Of a DNA stretch of 64,000 nucleotides, positions 30,208 through 38,786 are shown piece after piece. Below the pieces are notes generated by a model. That model did no database searches. It was not told the origin of the DNA and saw only the letters and a program-made list of their open reading frames with translations. Source of the stretch: Nannocystis sp. (lineage in GTDB: Bacteria; Myxococcota_A; Polyangia; Nannocystales; Nannocystaceae). Each line of letters starts with the position of its first letter. Positions within the stretch are counted from its first letter, which is position 1. The stretch is taken from assembly GCF_016714285.1 (NCBI RefSeq), contig NZ_JADJNN010000011.1, forward strand, positions 124,001 to 188,000, given 5' to 3'. A program made the translations under genes and the position numbers.

Positions 30208-31245
30208 CTAGCCCGGCAGCCCCAACGCCGCTCCATTCGCCGCCTGCTCCGCCGCCGCCGCCTGCTCCGCCGCCGCCCGCCGGGCCGCCCGCGACTCGAG
30301 CCGACCCAACCCGGCCAACCGCTCCGCCGCCCGCTCCGCCGCCGCGACATCCCCCACCGCCGGCCGCCGCAGCCCGATCACATACCGCCGCACGAGGTAC
30401 CCGAGCATGCTCGGCTCATCGAGGCCCGGGTCGATGCGCGGCACCACCTCGCGCCGGTGCGCCTCCGCCAGCTCCGACCAGTGCAGCCCGGCCCGGTTGT
30501 GATGGATCGTGTGATAGCCGTTGTTACACATGATCCAGTTGAAGGCCCGACCGACGAAGTTGCGCGAGTGGTTCCACTCGCTGCTCGTATCGGTGCCATC
30601 GTGCTGGATCAGGTTGATGCGCAGGATGCAGCGCGCCCCGTAGAACTGCGGCAGCACCACGAAGCACAGCGCCGGCCAGAAGTCGTACAGCAGCAGCGCG
30701 CCGGTCAGCCCGAACGCGAAGATCGTCTCCGCCAGGTACTGCCGGCCGAAGCTCGCCTGGCGGGTGCTCGCCGCCCAGCGGGCCACCCCCGCGAAGGTGT
30801 TCGGGCCCGCGATGTTCGGGAAGTGGATCAAGTTCAGCAGGTTCCACTTGAAGCGGACGTGCCCCGGGTCGGCCCAGTCCGGCTGACCGTCGTCGCCGAA
30901 GTGGTGGTGCACGAGGTTGTGCGACGGCACGTTCGCCGACGCCGGATACAGCGCCCCGAAGCTCAGCACCCCGCGCCACAGCATGTTCAAGCGATGGCTG
31001 TGGAAGATGCCGCGGTGCAGGTGGTTGTGGATCACCACCGCGTTCAGGAAGCTCAGCAAGAACGCCGGCACCAGCACCAGCGGGTGCCGCAGCCCCGGCA
31101 CGAACATCATCCCCAGCAGCAGCGCCTGATACACCGCGACGATCGCGACCTGCCGCCACTCCGTGGGGTGACGCACGAGCCAGGGACCGCCCTGCGCACC
31201 TGCCTGCGCACCCCCGCGAGCATCGCCTGTCGCCGCCTCGGCCAT
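30208..31245 (-). CDS. Fatty-acid-desaturase-family membrane enzyme
   Basis: This 345-aa di-iron enzyme starts at ATG 31245; a TTG at 31284 is also in frame. The three His boxes are present: H-N-H-L-H-R-G-I-F-H, H-N-L-V-H-H-H and N-N-G-Y-H-T-I-H-H-N. These bind the iron pair that introduces a double bond or hydroxyl into an acyl or related lipid chain. Several TM helices are visible. The C-terminus ends in an Ala/Glu-rich helix. It lies divergent from a second desaturase gene. Confidence 0.88.
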   Translation of the reverse strand: MAEAATGDARGGAQAGAQGGPWLVRHPTEWRQVAIVAVYQALLLGMMFVPGLRHPLVLVPAFLLSFLNAVVIHNHLHRGIFHSHRLNMLWRGVLSFGALYPASANVPSHNLVHHHFGDDGQPDWADPGHVRFKWNLLNLIHFPNIAGPNTFAGVARWAASTRQASFGRQYLAETIFAFGLTGALLLYDFWPALCFVVLPQFYGARCILRINLIQHDGTDTSSEWNHSRNFVGRAFNWIMCNNGYHTIHHNRAGLHWSELAEAHRREVVPRIDPGLDEPSMLGYLVRRYVIGLRRPAVGDVAAAERAAERLAGLGRLESRAARRAAAEQAAAAEQAANGAALGLPG

Positions 31246-31380
31246 CGCGCTGCGACCATACACCCGCCCTCGCAACCCCGACAACGACGCCCGCGCGGCC
31301 CCGCGTGTGGGGAGAATCTCGACGCTGCGCGGCGCCCCGTGTTATTCGTCGCCACCTACCGCTTCGCCGCGAGGACCCCC

Positions 31381-32223
31381 TTGACCGCGCTCGTCTCAGG
31401 TCTCGTCTTCAGCTTCACCGCCCAGCCCTCCGTCCAGTACCGGAGGAACAAGTGGTTCTACTTCCTCTACGACGGCGGCTACCTCGCGGGCCTGCTCGCC
31501 CTCGACGCCTGGCTGCTGATGCACCACAGCCAGTCGCTGATCCCCAGCACCCTGACGTGGAGCTGGTGGTACCTGGCCGCGTTCCCGGTGGTCCTCTACG
31601 GCCACATCCTGCTCAACGTCTTCATCCACAACTGCTGCCACGGCAACTTCCCGCGCGCGATCAACCGCCTCATCGGTGAGCTCGCCGGCCTGGTCGTCAT
31701 CACCCGCTACGCGTCGTGGGAGATCATTCACCAGCGCCACCATCGCTTCTCCGACGACCCGAAGAAGGACCCCCACCACGTCCTCCCCAACTTCCTGGTC
31801 TTCCTCTACGAGACGATGCTCTTCAACGTCGAGCGCCAGCTGCAAAACCAGGCCTACGACCAGTTCGGCGACACCCCCGAGAACCGCAGCCGCGAGCGCA
31901 TCCGGGCCGTCCTCAGCTTCGCCACCATGCTGCCGCTGCTGCTCGCCTGGTACCTCATCCTCGGCCCCGAGGTCTTCCTGTTCCTGTTCGTCCCGGCCCA
32001 GGCGCTCGGCTGGATGCACGTCGCCCACTTCAACTGGGTCACCCACAACGCCCTCTCCAAGACCGGCGACTACAAGCCGATCAACATCGACACCGGCGTC
32101 TACTGGCTCGGCAACCGCATCTGGTTCGGCCTCTACATGCACGCCAACCACCACAAGCGCGCCAACATCTTCAACCCGCTGAAGATGGACGAAGTCCTGG
32201 CCCGCCGCGCCGCCGCGAGCTGA
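31381..32223 (+). CDS. Second fatty-acid-desaturase-family membrane enzyme
   Basis: This 280-aa protein starts at TTG 31381, chosen for GAGGA at 31371-31375; GTG 31339 is in frame as well. His boxes are H-N-C-C-H-G-N, H-Q-R-H-H and H-A-N-H-H. TM helices include YLAGLLALDAWLLMHH and LLLAWYLILGPEVFLFLFVP. It is only weakly similar to the leftward desaturase (compare the His boxes), so it is not a recent duplicate. The 135-bp divergent gap probably holds both promoters. Confidence 0.87.
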   Translation: MTALVSGLVFSFTAQPSVQYRRNKWFYFLYDGGYLAGLLALDAWLLMHHSQSLIPSTLTWSWWYLAAFPVVLYGHILLNVFIHNCCHGNFPRAINRLIGELAGLVVITRYASWEIIHQRHHRFSDDPKKDPHHVLPNFLVFLYETMLFNVERQLQNQAYDQFGDTPENRSRERIRAVLSFATMLPLLLAWYLILGPEVFLFLFVPAQALGWMHVAHFNWVTHNALSKTGDYKPINIDTGVYWLGNRIWFGLYMHANHHKRANIFNPLKMDEVLARRAAAS

Positions 32224-32238
32224 GCCCGGTCGCCGCGA

Positions 32239-32295
32239 CAATTTCCTGAAATCCGGAATTTTCCAAATCCGGAATTTTCCGAATTTCAGGAAAAT
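32239..32295. terminator. A/T-rich bidirectional terminator-like hairpin
   Basis: This is the most A/T-rich patch in the window, lying between two convergent genes. TTTCCTGAAATCCGGAA pairs with TTCCGAATTTCAGGAAA (one mismatch, ~18-nt loop). The loop side contains a 16-bp direct repeat (AAATCCGGAATTTTCC twice). T-runs on both sides would allow Rho-independent termination in either direction. Confidence 0.75.
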
Positions 32296-34200
32296 TCACG
32301 CCCGCCGCCGTCGCCGCAGCCCCAGCGCCAGCAGCCCCAGCGCCCAGGCCGGAGCCGGCCCCGTCCCGTTGCAGCCGCAACCACCGGCGTCCTCGCCGCC
32401 CGCGCTGTCCAGGCCCCCGCCCGTGCCCGCGCCGCCCGTGGCCCCGCCGCCCTCGGTCGGCGCGCCGCTGCCCTCGGTCGGCACGCCGCTGCCCTCGGAG
32501 CCGCCGCTGCCACCATTGCTGCCGCCCGTGCCCGCGCTCTCGCCCCCGCCCGTGCCCGCGCTGCCCGTGCCCGCGCTGGCGCTCCCGCCCGTGCCCGCGC
32601 TGTCCGTGCCAGCGCTGTCCGTGCTCGCCCCGCCAGTCGACGCGTCCCCGGAGGTCTCGCCCCCGAGCACGTACTCCGTCATCGCCGGCGCCGACTCGAC
32701 TGACAGCTTGTTGACCCCCGCGCGGAAGTCGACCACCCCCGTGTTGACATACACACCCGGCGCGTCGAGGTCGACCGTCACGCTCACCTGACCCGCCTCA
32801 CCGGGCCCGATGTTGCCGAGGTCCCAGGTCACCGCCCCCGCCGCGAAGGCCCCGTTGTCGGTCGCCGACACGAAGGTCGTCCCGGGCGGCAGCGTGTCCG
32901 TCAGCGTCGCCTCGAGCGCCGGCATCGGCCCGCTGTTCACATAGGCGATGTCGAAGGTCACCTGCGGCACCCCCACCTGCGGCGGCGCCGTCTTCGTCAG
33001 CTCGATGGTCGGCAGGCCCTCGGCGCTCGCGCACGGCGACTCGAACATGGAATTGAGGAACAGCCGCACCCCCTGCGTCTTCGGGTTCTTGGAGATCGGC
33101 AGGGCCACGTCGTACTCGTGACCCCCGAGATAACTGACCTTGCCCGCCCCGAGGCAGCCGCCCGCGTCCGCCGGACACACGCCGTCGAGGAAGCCCGTCA
33201 TCCATACGTCATTGACCCCGATCGGCGTGCCCTTCTGGGTGATCATCACGATATCGGTGCCCTTGTACATCTGCCCCGGCGGCAGCGTGTACGCCGGCTC
33301 GCTGCCGCCGACCGACAGGAAGGCCCCGTCGAGCTGCGCGTACGGCGTGTCCTGCTGGAAGTAATCGTAGGTGTTCGGCATCTGCCCGATCACAAACCCC
33401 TTCTCGGTCAGGAAGTAGCCGTGCGGCGCCAGGTTCTCGAACGCGTTGACCGCCTGACACTCCGCGAACAGGTGGGTCGGATAGCCGAGGAACTCGCGCA
33501 TCTCGGCGACCACCTCCGGGTTGGCCTGGGCGTCCTTCACCGCCCAGTGCATCGACATGAACTGGCAATATACCGGGTCGCCGTCCTCGTCGAACAGCGC
33601 CCCGTCGTGGTGCGTCTCCGTCGTCGGCCCCGCCAGCTCCTTGGGGTCGAGCATGTCGGGGCTCAGGTCGGGCCAATTCGGGTCCCCGGCGGAGTCCGGG
33701 ATCTTCGCCGCGATCATGTACTTGCGGGCGATCTTCTGGTTGCCGTCCGCCATCATCGCAATGTTCGGCGCGATCACCAGCGTGCGCGACACCTCGCCCT
33801 TGAACATCTGGGTCGCCTCGTGCACCTGCGTCACCAGGCTCTTCTTCTGCCACGCCATGACGATCGGCAGGGCCTTCGCCGCGTCGGCCGCGTCGATCAC
33901 CCACGGCCCGCCGCGGTAGCCGTGCGCGACCACAGCCGCGCCCGTGCGCACGTCCTTGCCGGTCGCCGTCATGTCGACGCCGCCCTGCGCCTTGCCCGAC
34001 TGGATCACCCAGCGCACCGGCACGCCCTGGCGCAGCAGCTCGTACACCAGCCCGTAGGCCTCGAGCATGCCGCTATCCTGGTAGTCGGTGTCCATCGGCA
34101 CGATCAGCGAGCCCACCGCGAAGTCGTCCGCGGACGCGAGCGTGGGCGTGAATGCGAGCGCGAGCGCGGCCGTGAGTGCGAGCGATGTTCGGATCTGCAT
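32296..34200 (-). CDS. Secreted protein with DUF11-like repeat and MYXO-CTERM tail
   Basis: The protein is 634 aa; ATG 34200 precedes the signal peptide (IRTSLALTAALALAFTPTLA). A ~370-residue N-terminal domain (GSLIVPMDTDYQDSGMLEAY...) is followed by a DUF11-type conserved-repeat segment (IAYVNSGPMPALEATLTDTL, then PPGTTFVSATDNGAFAAG). About 100 residues of Ser/Gly/Thr/Asp linker follow. The end, G-C-G-C-N-G-T-G, then a hydrophobic helix and R-R-R-R-R-A, fits the MYXO-CTERM sorting signal that myxosortase cleaves, attaching the protein to the outer surface. Confidence 0.85.
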   Translation of the reverse strand: MQIRTSLALTAALALAFTPTLASADDFAVGSLIVPMDTDYQDSGMLEAYGLVYELLRQGVPVRWVIQSGKAQGGVDMTATGKDVRTGAAVVAHGYRGGPWVIDAADAAKALPIVMAWQKKSLVTQVHEATQMFKGEVSRTLVIAPNIAMMADGNQKIARKYMIAAKIPDSAGDPNWPDLSPDMLDPKELAGPTTETHHDGALFDEDGDPVYCQFMSMHWAVKDAQANPEVVAEMREFLGYPTHLFAECQAVNAFENLAPHGYFLTEKGFVIGQMPNTYDYFQQDTPYAQLDGAFLSVGGSEPAYTLPPGQMYKGTDIVMITQKGTPIGVNDVWMTGFLDGVCPADAGGCLGAGKVSYLGGHEYDVALPISKNPKTQGVRLFLNSMFESPCASAEGLPTIELTKTAPPQVGVPQVTFDIAYVNSGPMPALEATLTDTLPPGTTFVSATDNGAFAAGAVTWDLGNIGPGEAGQVSVTVDLDAPGVYVNTGVVDFRAGVNKLSVESAPAMTEYVLGGETSGDASTGGASTDSAGTDSAGTGGSASAGTGSAGTGGGESAGTGGSNGGSGGSEGSGVPTEGSGAPTEGGGATGGAGTGGGLDSAGGEDAGGCGCNGTGPAPAWALGLLALGLRRRRRA

Positions 34201-34299
34201 ATTCGTCCCCGGGGTCCGTGCGACAGCCCCACGAGCCAACATTCCAGCCAGCGAGAAATTGAGTGGGAGCCGCGAGCACTGCGGCCCACGCGCCTGTGC

Positions 34300-34443
34300 T
34301 GCCGCCCGACCACCGCACGCCCATTCTGCCGCCCGACCGCCTCAGGCCCACTCTCCGCCAGTGCTGCCGCCCGACCGCCTCAGGCCCACTCGCCGCGCCA
34401 GTGCTGCCGCCCGACCGCCTCAGGCCCACTCGCCGCGCAGCAC
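34300..34443. repeat. Tandem ~39-bp copies of a gene's stop-codon region
   Basis: Units starting CTGCCGCCCGACCGCCTCAG begin at 34326, 34364 and 34404 (38 and 40 bp apart), after a partial unit at 34302. Each includes the TCA of the stop. Only the last is part of the sulfotransferase-like gene (stop 34420). They fill most of the 219-bp gap 34201-34419. Confidence 0.85.
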
Positions 34444-35349
34444 CGCCGAGGGCCCGTCGTCCGGCTCCGGCTCGTCCTCGCGATAGCTCCCCGCCGCCGC
34501 CGCCACCCGCTCGCGGTGCTCCGCCAGCGCCGGTGCCAGCTCGGCCTGCACCTCGTTCATACGCGCCATGAGCCCGCGTTCGAGGCCCTCCCCCGACACG
34601 ATCGCCGCGTGAAAATCGTCGAGCACCGCCACCACGTGCTCGGGCAGTTCGGCGTGCCCACGCGCCGCCCCTTGCCATTGCCGCTGCGTCCGCGCCTCCG
34701 GGCGCACCGCGGCGATCGCCGCCGCGACGTCCCCGCCCTCGCCGAGCCACGCGAGGATCCGCGGCACCGCCCTCGCCGGGTCGGCAAGCACCGCGTCGTA
34801 CGCCTGCACGTGGCACGCATACCTGCGGATCGCTAGGTCGCGGACCAGGCCAAAGTTCTCGTCCCACCATTCGAGCGCCGGGGGCATCCGCGGCGGCGCC
34901 GATCGTCCCGGGGCCACCCGCGCCCGATATGCATCCTCGATCGTGTGCAGCCGCAACAAGGAGGCCTCATATTCCCGCCACGATCGCACCGATACCAGCA
35001 CCCGATCGAGGTATACGCGATCGGTCCGGATCACCCCGGGAATGAAGATCTTGACCGCGTGCCGGCGCACCTGCTCGGGTAGCACGAACTCGCCCGTCAC
35101 CGGGTGCGGGTTGGTCCGCCAATAGATCCCGTGGCGCAGCAGCGACTCGTAGAAACCGTGGGGATTGGCGGCCCGCAGCGACTCCCCCCAATTACCCGGG
35201 AACGCCTCGCCGATCACCGGCAGCCCCGCCGCCGCCAACACCTGCATCCACATCGAGGTCCCCGAGCGACGCGTTCCGGTCACGACCAGCACCGCGCGAC
35301 GATAGACGATCCCCGGCCTCGCTACCAAGCACCGCGAAGGTCTCGCCAC
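34420..35349 (-). CDS. Sulfotransferase-like protein
   Basis: This 309-aa protein has a GTG start. The N-terminal V-V-T-G-T-R-R-S-G-T-S-M-W fits the 5'-phosphosulfate-binding loop of PAPS-dependent sulfotransferases. A later Arg/Ser (L-V-S-V-R-S) is in the position of the 3'-phosphate site. Overall length fits the family. The acceptor is unknown; a lipid or glycan is plausible. It is divergent from the next gene across 32 bp. Confidence 0.75.
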   Translation of the reverse strand: MARPSRCLVARPGIVYRRAVLVVTGTRRSGTSMWMQVLAAAGLPVIGEAFPGNWGESLRAANPHGFYESLLRHGIYWRTNPHPVTGEFVLPEQVRRHAVKIFIPGVIRTDRVYLDRVLVSVRSWREYEASLLRLHTIEDAYRARVAPGRSAPPRMPPALEWWDENFGLVRDLAIRRYACHVQAYDAVLADPARAVPRILAWLGEGGDVAAAIAAVRPEARTQRQWQGAARGHAELPEHVVAVLDDFHAAIVSGEGLERGLMARMNEVQAELAPALAEHRERVAAAAGSYREDEPEPDDGPSAVLRGEWA

Positions 35350-35367
35350 CAGGCCCCGCGCTCGTGA

Positions 35368-35373
35368 TACCGT
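35368..35373 (+). promoter_or_regulatory. TACCGT -10 element close to a start codon
   Basis: This TANNNT hexamer is 8 bases before ATG 35382. It supports that ATG over the in-frame GTG at 35364, which would lie upstream of the predicted transcript start. Confidence 0.3.
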
Positions 35374-35381
35374 GGGAGTCG

Positions 35382-36167
35382 ATGGCGCCGCCTCTGCTCC
35401 CGCTCTCCAGCCTCGCCGGCAAGCTCACCCTCAGCTTCACCGGGGCCGTGCAGGTCCCCGTCAGCGAGCCCCCGCCGACCCTCCCGCCCGAGGGCGCCGT
35501 GGTCGTGCCCGCGCCGCCGCCCGCCACCCCGCCGCCCGCCGTGCCGCCGCCGGTCGACCCCTTCCCCGCCGCGCCCGCGATCTCATCCGCCGAGATGCGG
35601 CGCGAGGTCGACGACGCGGCCCGGCGCTCCGCACCGGCCCCGGTGGCCCGCCCCTCGCTGCTGCGGGCCACCGAGAAGCGCCACTTCTTCAGCCTCTTCG
35701 TCGGCGGCTCCAAGTCGCTGCGCGGCGGCTACGCCTATTTCCCCGGCATGGACTTCAAGCTCGAGGCGGCGATCGGCGGCCACAGCCGCAACCGCCCCAA
35801 CCTCGCTGGTGCCGCGGTTCTGCAGGTGCGCAGCGGCTTTCCGCTGACCAGCTTCACCTTCGCCCCGCGCCTTCAGTGGGACGTGCCGATCCTCCCCGAA
35901 TACGCGATCTACCTGACCACCACCCTCACCGCCGGCTACCGCTTCAGCAGCTATGCCGGTGGGGGCATCAGCGTCGAGGACTACGGCAGCCCCGGCAGCA
36001 ACATCGTCGCCCACGGGGGCGTCGCCGCCGTCGGCTTCGGCGCCTCCACGATCGTCGGCGAGCGCCTGCTGCTCAGCTTCCGCCCCGTCAACCTCGAGGT
36101 CGAGGGCTCAGCGCTCGGCATCGGCGTGCACTGGGACATCCTCGGCGGCATCGGCGTGATCTGGTGA
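35382..36167 (+). CDS. Outer-membrane-protein-like protein
   Basis: This 261-aa protein starts at ATG 35382. A weak hydrophobic start and a Pro-rich segment (~50 residues) are followed by a region of alternating hydrophobic/polar and glycine/aromatic residues, such as FSLFVGGSKSLRGGYAYFPG, LTAGYRFSSYAGGGIS and WDILGGIGVIW at the very end, as in a beta-barrel. No clear signal peptidase site is seen. Its TGA abuts the stop of the leftward neighbour, forming TGATCA. Confidence 0.55.
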   Translation: MAPPLLPLSSLAGKLTLSFTGAVQVPVSEPPPTLPPEGAVVVPAPPPATPPPAVPPPVDPFPAAPAISSAEMRREVDDAARRSAPAPVARPSLLRATEKRHFFSLFVGGSKSLRGGYAYFPGMDFKLEAAIGGHSRNRPNLAGAAVLQVRSGFPLTSFTFAPRLQWDVPILPEYAIYLTTTLTAGYRFSSYAGGGISVEDYGSPGSNIVAHGGVAAVGFGASTIVGERLLLSFRPVNLEVEGSALGIGVHWDILGGIGVIW

Positions 36168-37172
36168 TCACGCGACCACCGGCACCCCGTGCGCCGCGTC
36201 GTCGGTGAGGATCTCGAACGCGGCCCGCTGCGTGCAGCGCAGCTGCAGCTCCGGCCGACCCGCGCGGCGCAGCGTCAGCAGGACCGACGCCAGCTTGGTG
36301 TTGAGGCAGGTCTTCCCGCCGCCCGGCGGGTTGTGATAGCGCAGCCCGACGAAGTGCTCGCGCACCGCCGAGATCTGGGCCGTGATCTCGACCTGCTTCT
36401 GCCGTGAATGCAGCGACCACTCGAAGTACGAGAAGCGACCGCTGGCCCGCAGCGCCTGCGTCAGCGAGTTGAGCGCGTACTCCTCGCCGTCGACCCGCAG
36501 CACCACCAGGGTGAAGCGCGGCGACCACAGCGGCCCGAGCTTGACCTGCGCCGTCGAGCACTCGAGGAAGCTGCCGGGCACCCCGTCGAAGCCGGCCACC
36601 TGCCCCCAGGCGTAGCGGTCGGTGTGGCGGCGGCCCCAGTTGTGGTTCTGGCTGCCGATCCAGCCGTCGATCGCGTGCACCTCACCGTCGACCGAGATCG
36701 TGCCGCGATAGCTCGCGTTGGGCGTGCCGACCAGCGCCTTCGCGGCCGGGAAGGCCCGATCGTACAGCGGCGCCTCCAGCAGCAGCAGCGGCGGATCGTC
36801 GCCGCTGTACTCGAGGTCCCACGCGATCGCGTGCCCCGTGCTCGCCGCTCCGCCGCAGAGCCGCGCCTCGTTGAGCCGCGCCTCTCCCACCTGTACCGAG
36901 AGACAGGTGCGGTCAAAACGGCAGTGGGCGAAGGGCAGCACCGACTTGACCGCCGTCACCGTGCCGCGCTCGCCATCGAACCAGATCGCCCACAACTCGC
37001 CGACCGCGTCGCGCGGGCGGCCCTCCGGGCTAAACAGGGTGTAGCGGATCCAGAAGCCCAGCGGCCGCGACGGGTGGTTGGCCCGCTGGAAGTAGCTCTC
37101 GTAGTGCCCGGCCGTGCGCGCGGGGTCGTGGCGGCAACGATTCCAGGCCGAACGCGCGTCGTCCGTGCTCAT
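36168..37172 (-). CDS. AttH/CrtC-like (lipocalin-type) protein
   Basis: The protein is 334 aa from ATG 37172; ATG 37214 is also in frame. G-S-Q-N-H-N-W-G with nearby H-x3-Y-A-W-G-Q is the signature pattern of AttH, carotenoid 1,2-hydratase (CrtC) and tocopherol-cyclase-like proteins, which bind hydrophobic substrates in a barrel. The segment GTISVDGEVHAIDGWIGSQN shows it. A divergent palindrome (36888-36909) lies in frame. Whether it is a hydratase, isomerase or lipid carrier cannot be decided here. Confidence 0.75.
   Translation of the reverse strand: MSTDDARSAWNRCRHDPARTAGHYESYFQRANHPSRPLGFWIRYTLFSPEGRPRDAVGELWAIWFDGERGTVTAVKSVLPFAHCRFDRTCLSVQVGEARLNEARLCGGAASTGHAIAWDLEYSGDDPPLLLLEAPLYDRAFPAAKALVGTPNASYRGTISVDGEVHAIDGWIGSQNHNWGRRHTDRYAWGQVAGFDGVPGSFLECSTAQVKLGPLWSPRFTLVVLRVDGEEYALNSLTQALRASGRFSYFEWSLHSRQKQVEITAQISAVREHFVGLRYHNPPGGGKTCLNTKLASVLLTLRRAGRPELQLRCTQRAAFEILTDDAAHGVPVVA
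36888..36909. repeat. Divergent palindromic element
   Basis: CACCTGT-8-ACAGGTG is a 7-bp-arm palindrome in the AttH/CrtC-like gene. It lacks the CCC of the dispersed core, so membership in that family is uncertain. Confidence 0.4.
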
Positions 37173-37284
37173 GTAGGCAATGTCGTTCAGCCGGCCGGCG
37201 ATGTCCACAAGCATCCTGGCCCGTGGGACCGGCCCGCTCGCGGCGATTCCAGACCGTTCGCCCCCTGGCCAACGCCGTTGACCC

Positions 37285-38145
37285 GTGGCACTCCTGCGCT
37301 TCGTGGCCTCGCTCGCCAGCCTCGCAGCCCTCGCCCTGCTGGCCCCCCCGGCGCTCGACCTGCACGCCTCCGCGATCGACCACGTCGCCGCCGAGGCCGG
37401 CCTGCGCAGCCGGGTCCCCACCCTCGACGACTGGCAGATCACCGTCCGCGACGCAGCCCCCGGCGCCAACCCCAGCGAGGTCGAGCTCGTGCTCCGCGGC
37501 CCCGACGGCCGCAGCGAGCGTCGCCGCCTCGCCCTCGCGGGCACCAGCCCCGAGGACCGCAGCCGCGAACTGGCCGCCTCGCTCGCCCTCATCATCACGC
37601 AGTGGGACGACCCACAAGACCACCGCGCCGACACAACAACCACCACGCCGACCACGCCAGCCCCGGCATCGCCGCTGCGCGGCTGGCTCGGCCTCGGCCC
37701 GCGTATGGAGCTCGGCCGTTCGCTCGTCGAGGGCGGCCTCGACGTCCAGGGCGGCACCTGGCTGTTGCATGAGCACCTCCAGCCGCTCGCCAGCCTCGGC
37801 TGGTCGACCAGCGCCCGCGCCGGCCTCGGCCTGCACACCCTGCGCCTCGGCCTCGGCCTCGCCGCCGGGGCCCCGCTGCCGCGCACTCGCCTGTGGCTCG
37901 GCGCCCACGCGCTCGCGCACGGGGCCTGGACGACCACCAGCGACCGCCGCAGCACGAGCGCCTGGGCCAGCAGCAGCGAGCTCGGGGCCCTGCTGCAGAT
38001 CCGCTGGCCACGCTGGCTCATCGGCGTCCGCACCGGCGTCGACCTCGCCCTCCCGCCGCTCAAGCTCAAGGGCGACCACGCGCGCGTCCAGCGAGGCCCG
38101 GCCCAATTCATCGTCGGCCTCCAGATCGGCCTCGTGTTCGGCTGA
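37285..38145 (+). CDS. Exported beta-barrel-like protein
   Basis: This 286-aa protein starts at GTG 37285. A signal peptide (RFVASLASLAALALLAPPALDL) precedes a ~90-residue soluble segment with a Thr/Pro linker. The rest alternates glycine and hydrophobic residues (RMELGRSLVEGGLDVQGG, LGLHTLRLGLGLAAGAPLP, FIVGLQIGLVFG), ending in a barrel-like Val-Phe-Gly. It is 77 bp upstream of the ECF sigma gene and likely shares its transcript, as with cell-surface-signalling partners, though no direct evidence is visible. Confidence 0.6.
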   Translation: MALLRFVASLASLAALALLAPPALDLHASAIDHVAAEAGLRSRVPTLDDWQITVRDAAPGANPSEVELVLRGPDGRSERRRLALAGTSPEDRSRELAASLALIITQWDDPQDHRADTTTTTPTTPAPASPLRGWLGLGPRMELGRSLVEGGLDVQGGTWLLHEHLQPLASLGWSTSARAGLGLHTLRLGLGLAAGAPLPRTRLWLGAHALAHGAWTTTSDRRSTSAWASSSELGALLQIRWPRWLIGVRTGVDLALPPLKLKGDHARVQRGPAQFIVGLQIGLVFG

Positions 38146-38206
38146 TCCGGGGCTGGCCTGGAATCTCCCCGCGCGGCGCGGTCGATGACCCGGTGTCGAC
38201 CTCCGT

Positions 38207-38212
38207 TACACT
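38207..38212 (+). promoter_or_regulatory. TACACT -10 element before the sigma gene
   Basis: TACACT is 10 bases before ATG 38223, giving a near-leaderless start. An upstream GTG at 38193 would lie before the element, which favours ATG 38223. Confidence 0.35.
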
Positions 38213-38222
38213 GCCGCGGGCG

Positions 38223-38786
38223 ATGGTGAGCGACGACGGCGACGACGAGGCCCAAGTGCTACGGGCCGCCCAGCGCGGCGACCGGGCCGCCCAGTCGCAG
38301 CTGTTCACCCGCTACCGCGAACGCGTCGCCCGCCAGATCCTTCGCATGGTCGGTGACCCGAGCGCGGTCGACGACCTCGTGCAAGAGGTCTTCATCGCCG
38401 CCTTCACCGCCCTGCCGCGCTTCCGCGGCGACGCCCAGCTCGGCACCTGGCTGCATGCCATCGCCACCAACCGCACCCGCAACTGGTGGGACTCGCAGCG
38501 TCGCCGTCGTCGCCGCGAGGACGTCGCGGCCGGGCGCCCCAGCGAGCCGCAGGACGACCCCGAGTCCGACCTCGTCGCCCGCCAGCAACGCGACCACCTC
38601 TACGCCGCCCTCGCCGACCTGCCCGACAAATTACGCGAGGCCTTCATCGCTCGCGCCATCGAGGGCATGAACCTCATCGACGCGTCCGCCGCTCTCGGCG
38701 CCCCGATCAGCACCGTCTCGTACCGTACGCGCCGCGCCGAGCAGCTGCTCTGCGCCGCGCTCGGCCTCCCGTGGAGGGCGTCATGA
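38223..38786 (+). CDS. ECF-type RNA polymerase sigma factor
   Basis: This 187-aa sigma-70-family factor has region 2 with D-D-L-V-Q-E-V-F-I-A-A-F-T-A and region 4 with L-P-D-K-L-R-E-A-F-I-A-R-A-I-E-G-M-N-L-I-D-A-S. It lacks regions 1 and 3, as expected for group 4. A very basic stretch (QRRRRRREDV) separates the regions. Its stop overlaps the next ATG (ATGA), so the downstream membrane protein is probably its anti-sigma factor. Confidence 0.92.
   Translation: MVSDDGDDEAQVLRAAQRGDRAAQSQLFTRYRERVARQILRMVGDPSAVDDLVQEVFIAAFTALPRFRGDAQLGTWLHAIATNRTRNWWDSQRRRRRREDVAAGRPSEPQDDPESDLVARQQRDHLYAALADLPDKLREAFIARAIEGMNLIDASAALGAPISTVSYRTRRAEQLLCAALGLPWRAS

Noticed and set aside
27964..31380. Very long rightward open frame ahead of the second desaturase
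   Set aside because: It is His/Arg/Pro-rich and antisense to four well-supported leftward genes. The desaturase itself starts near 31381.
36168..38255. Extension of the AttH/CrtC-like frame to 695 residues
   Set aside because: The upstream part is Arg/Ser-rich and lies antisense to the barrel-like gene; the protein starts properly at 37172 or 37214.
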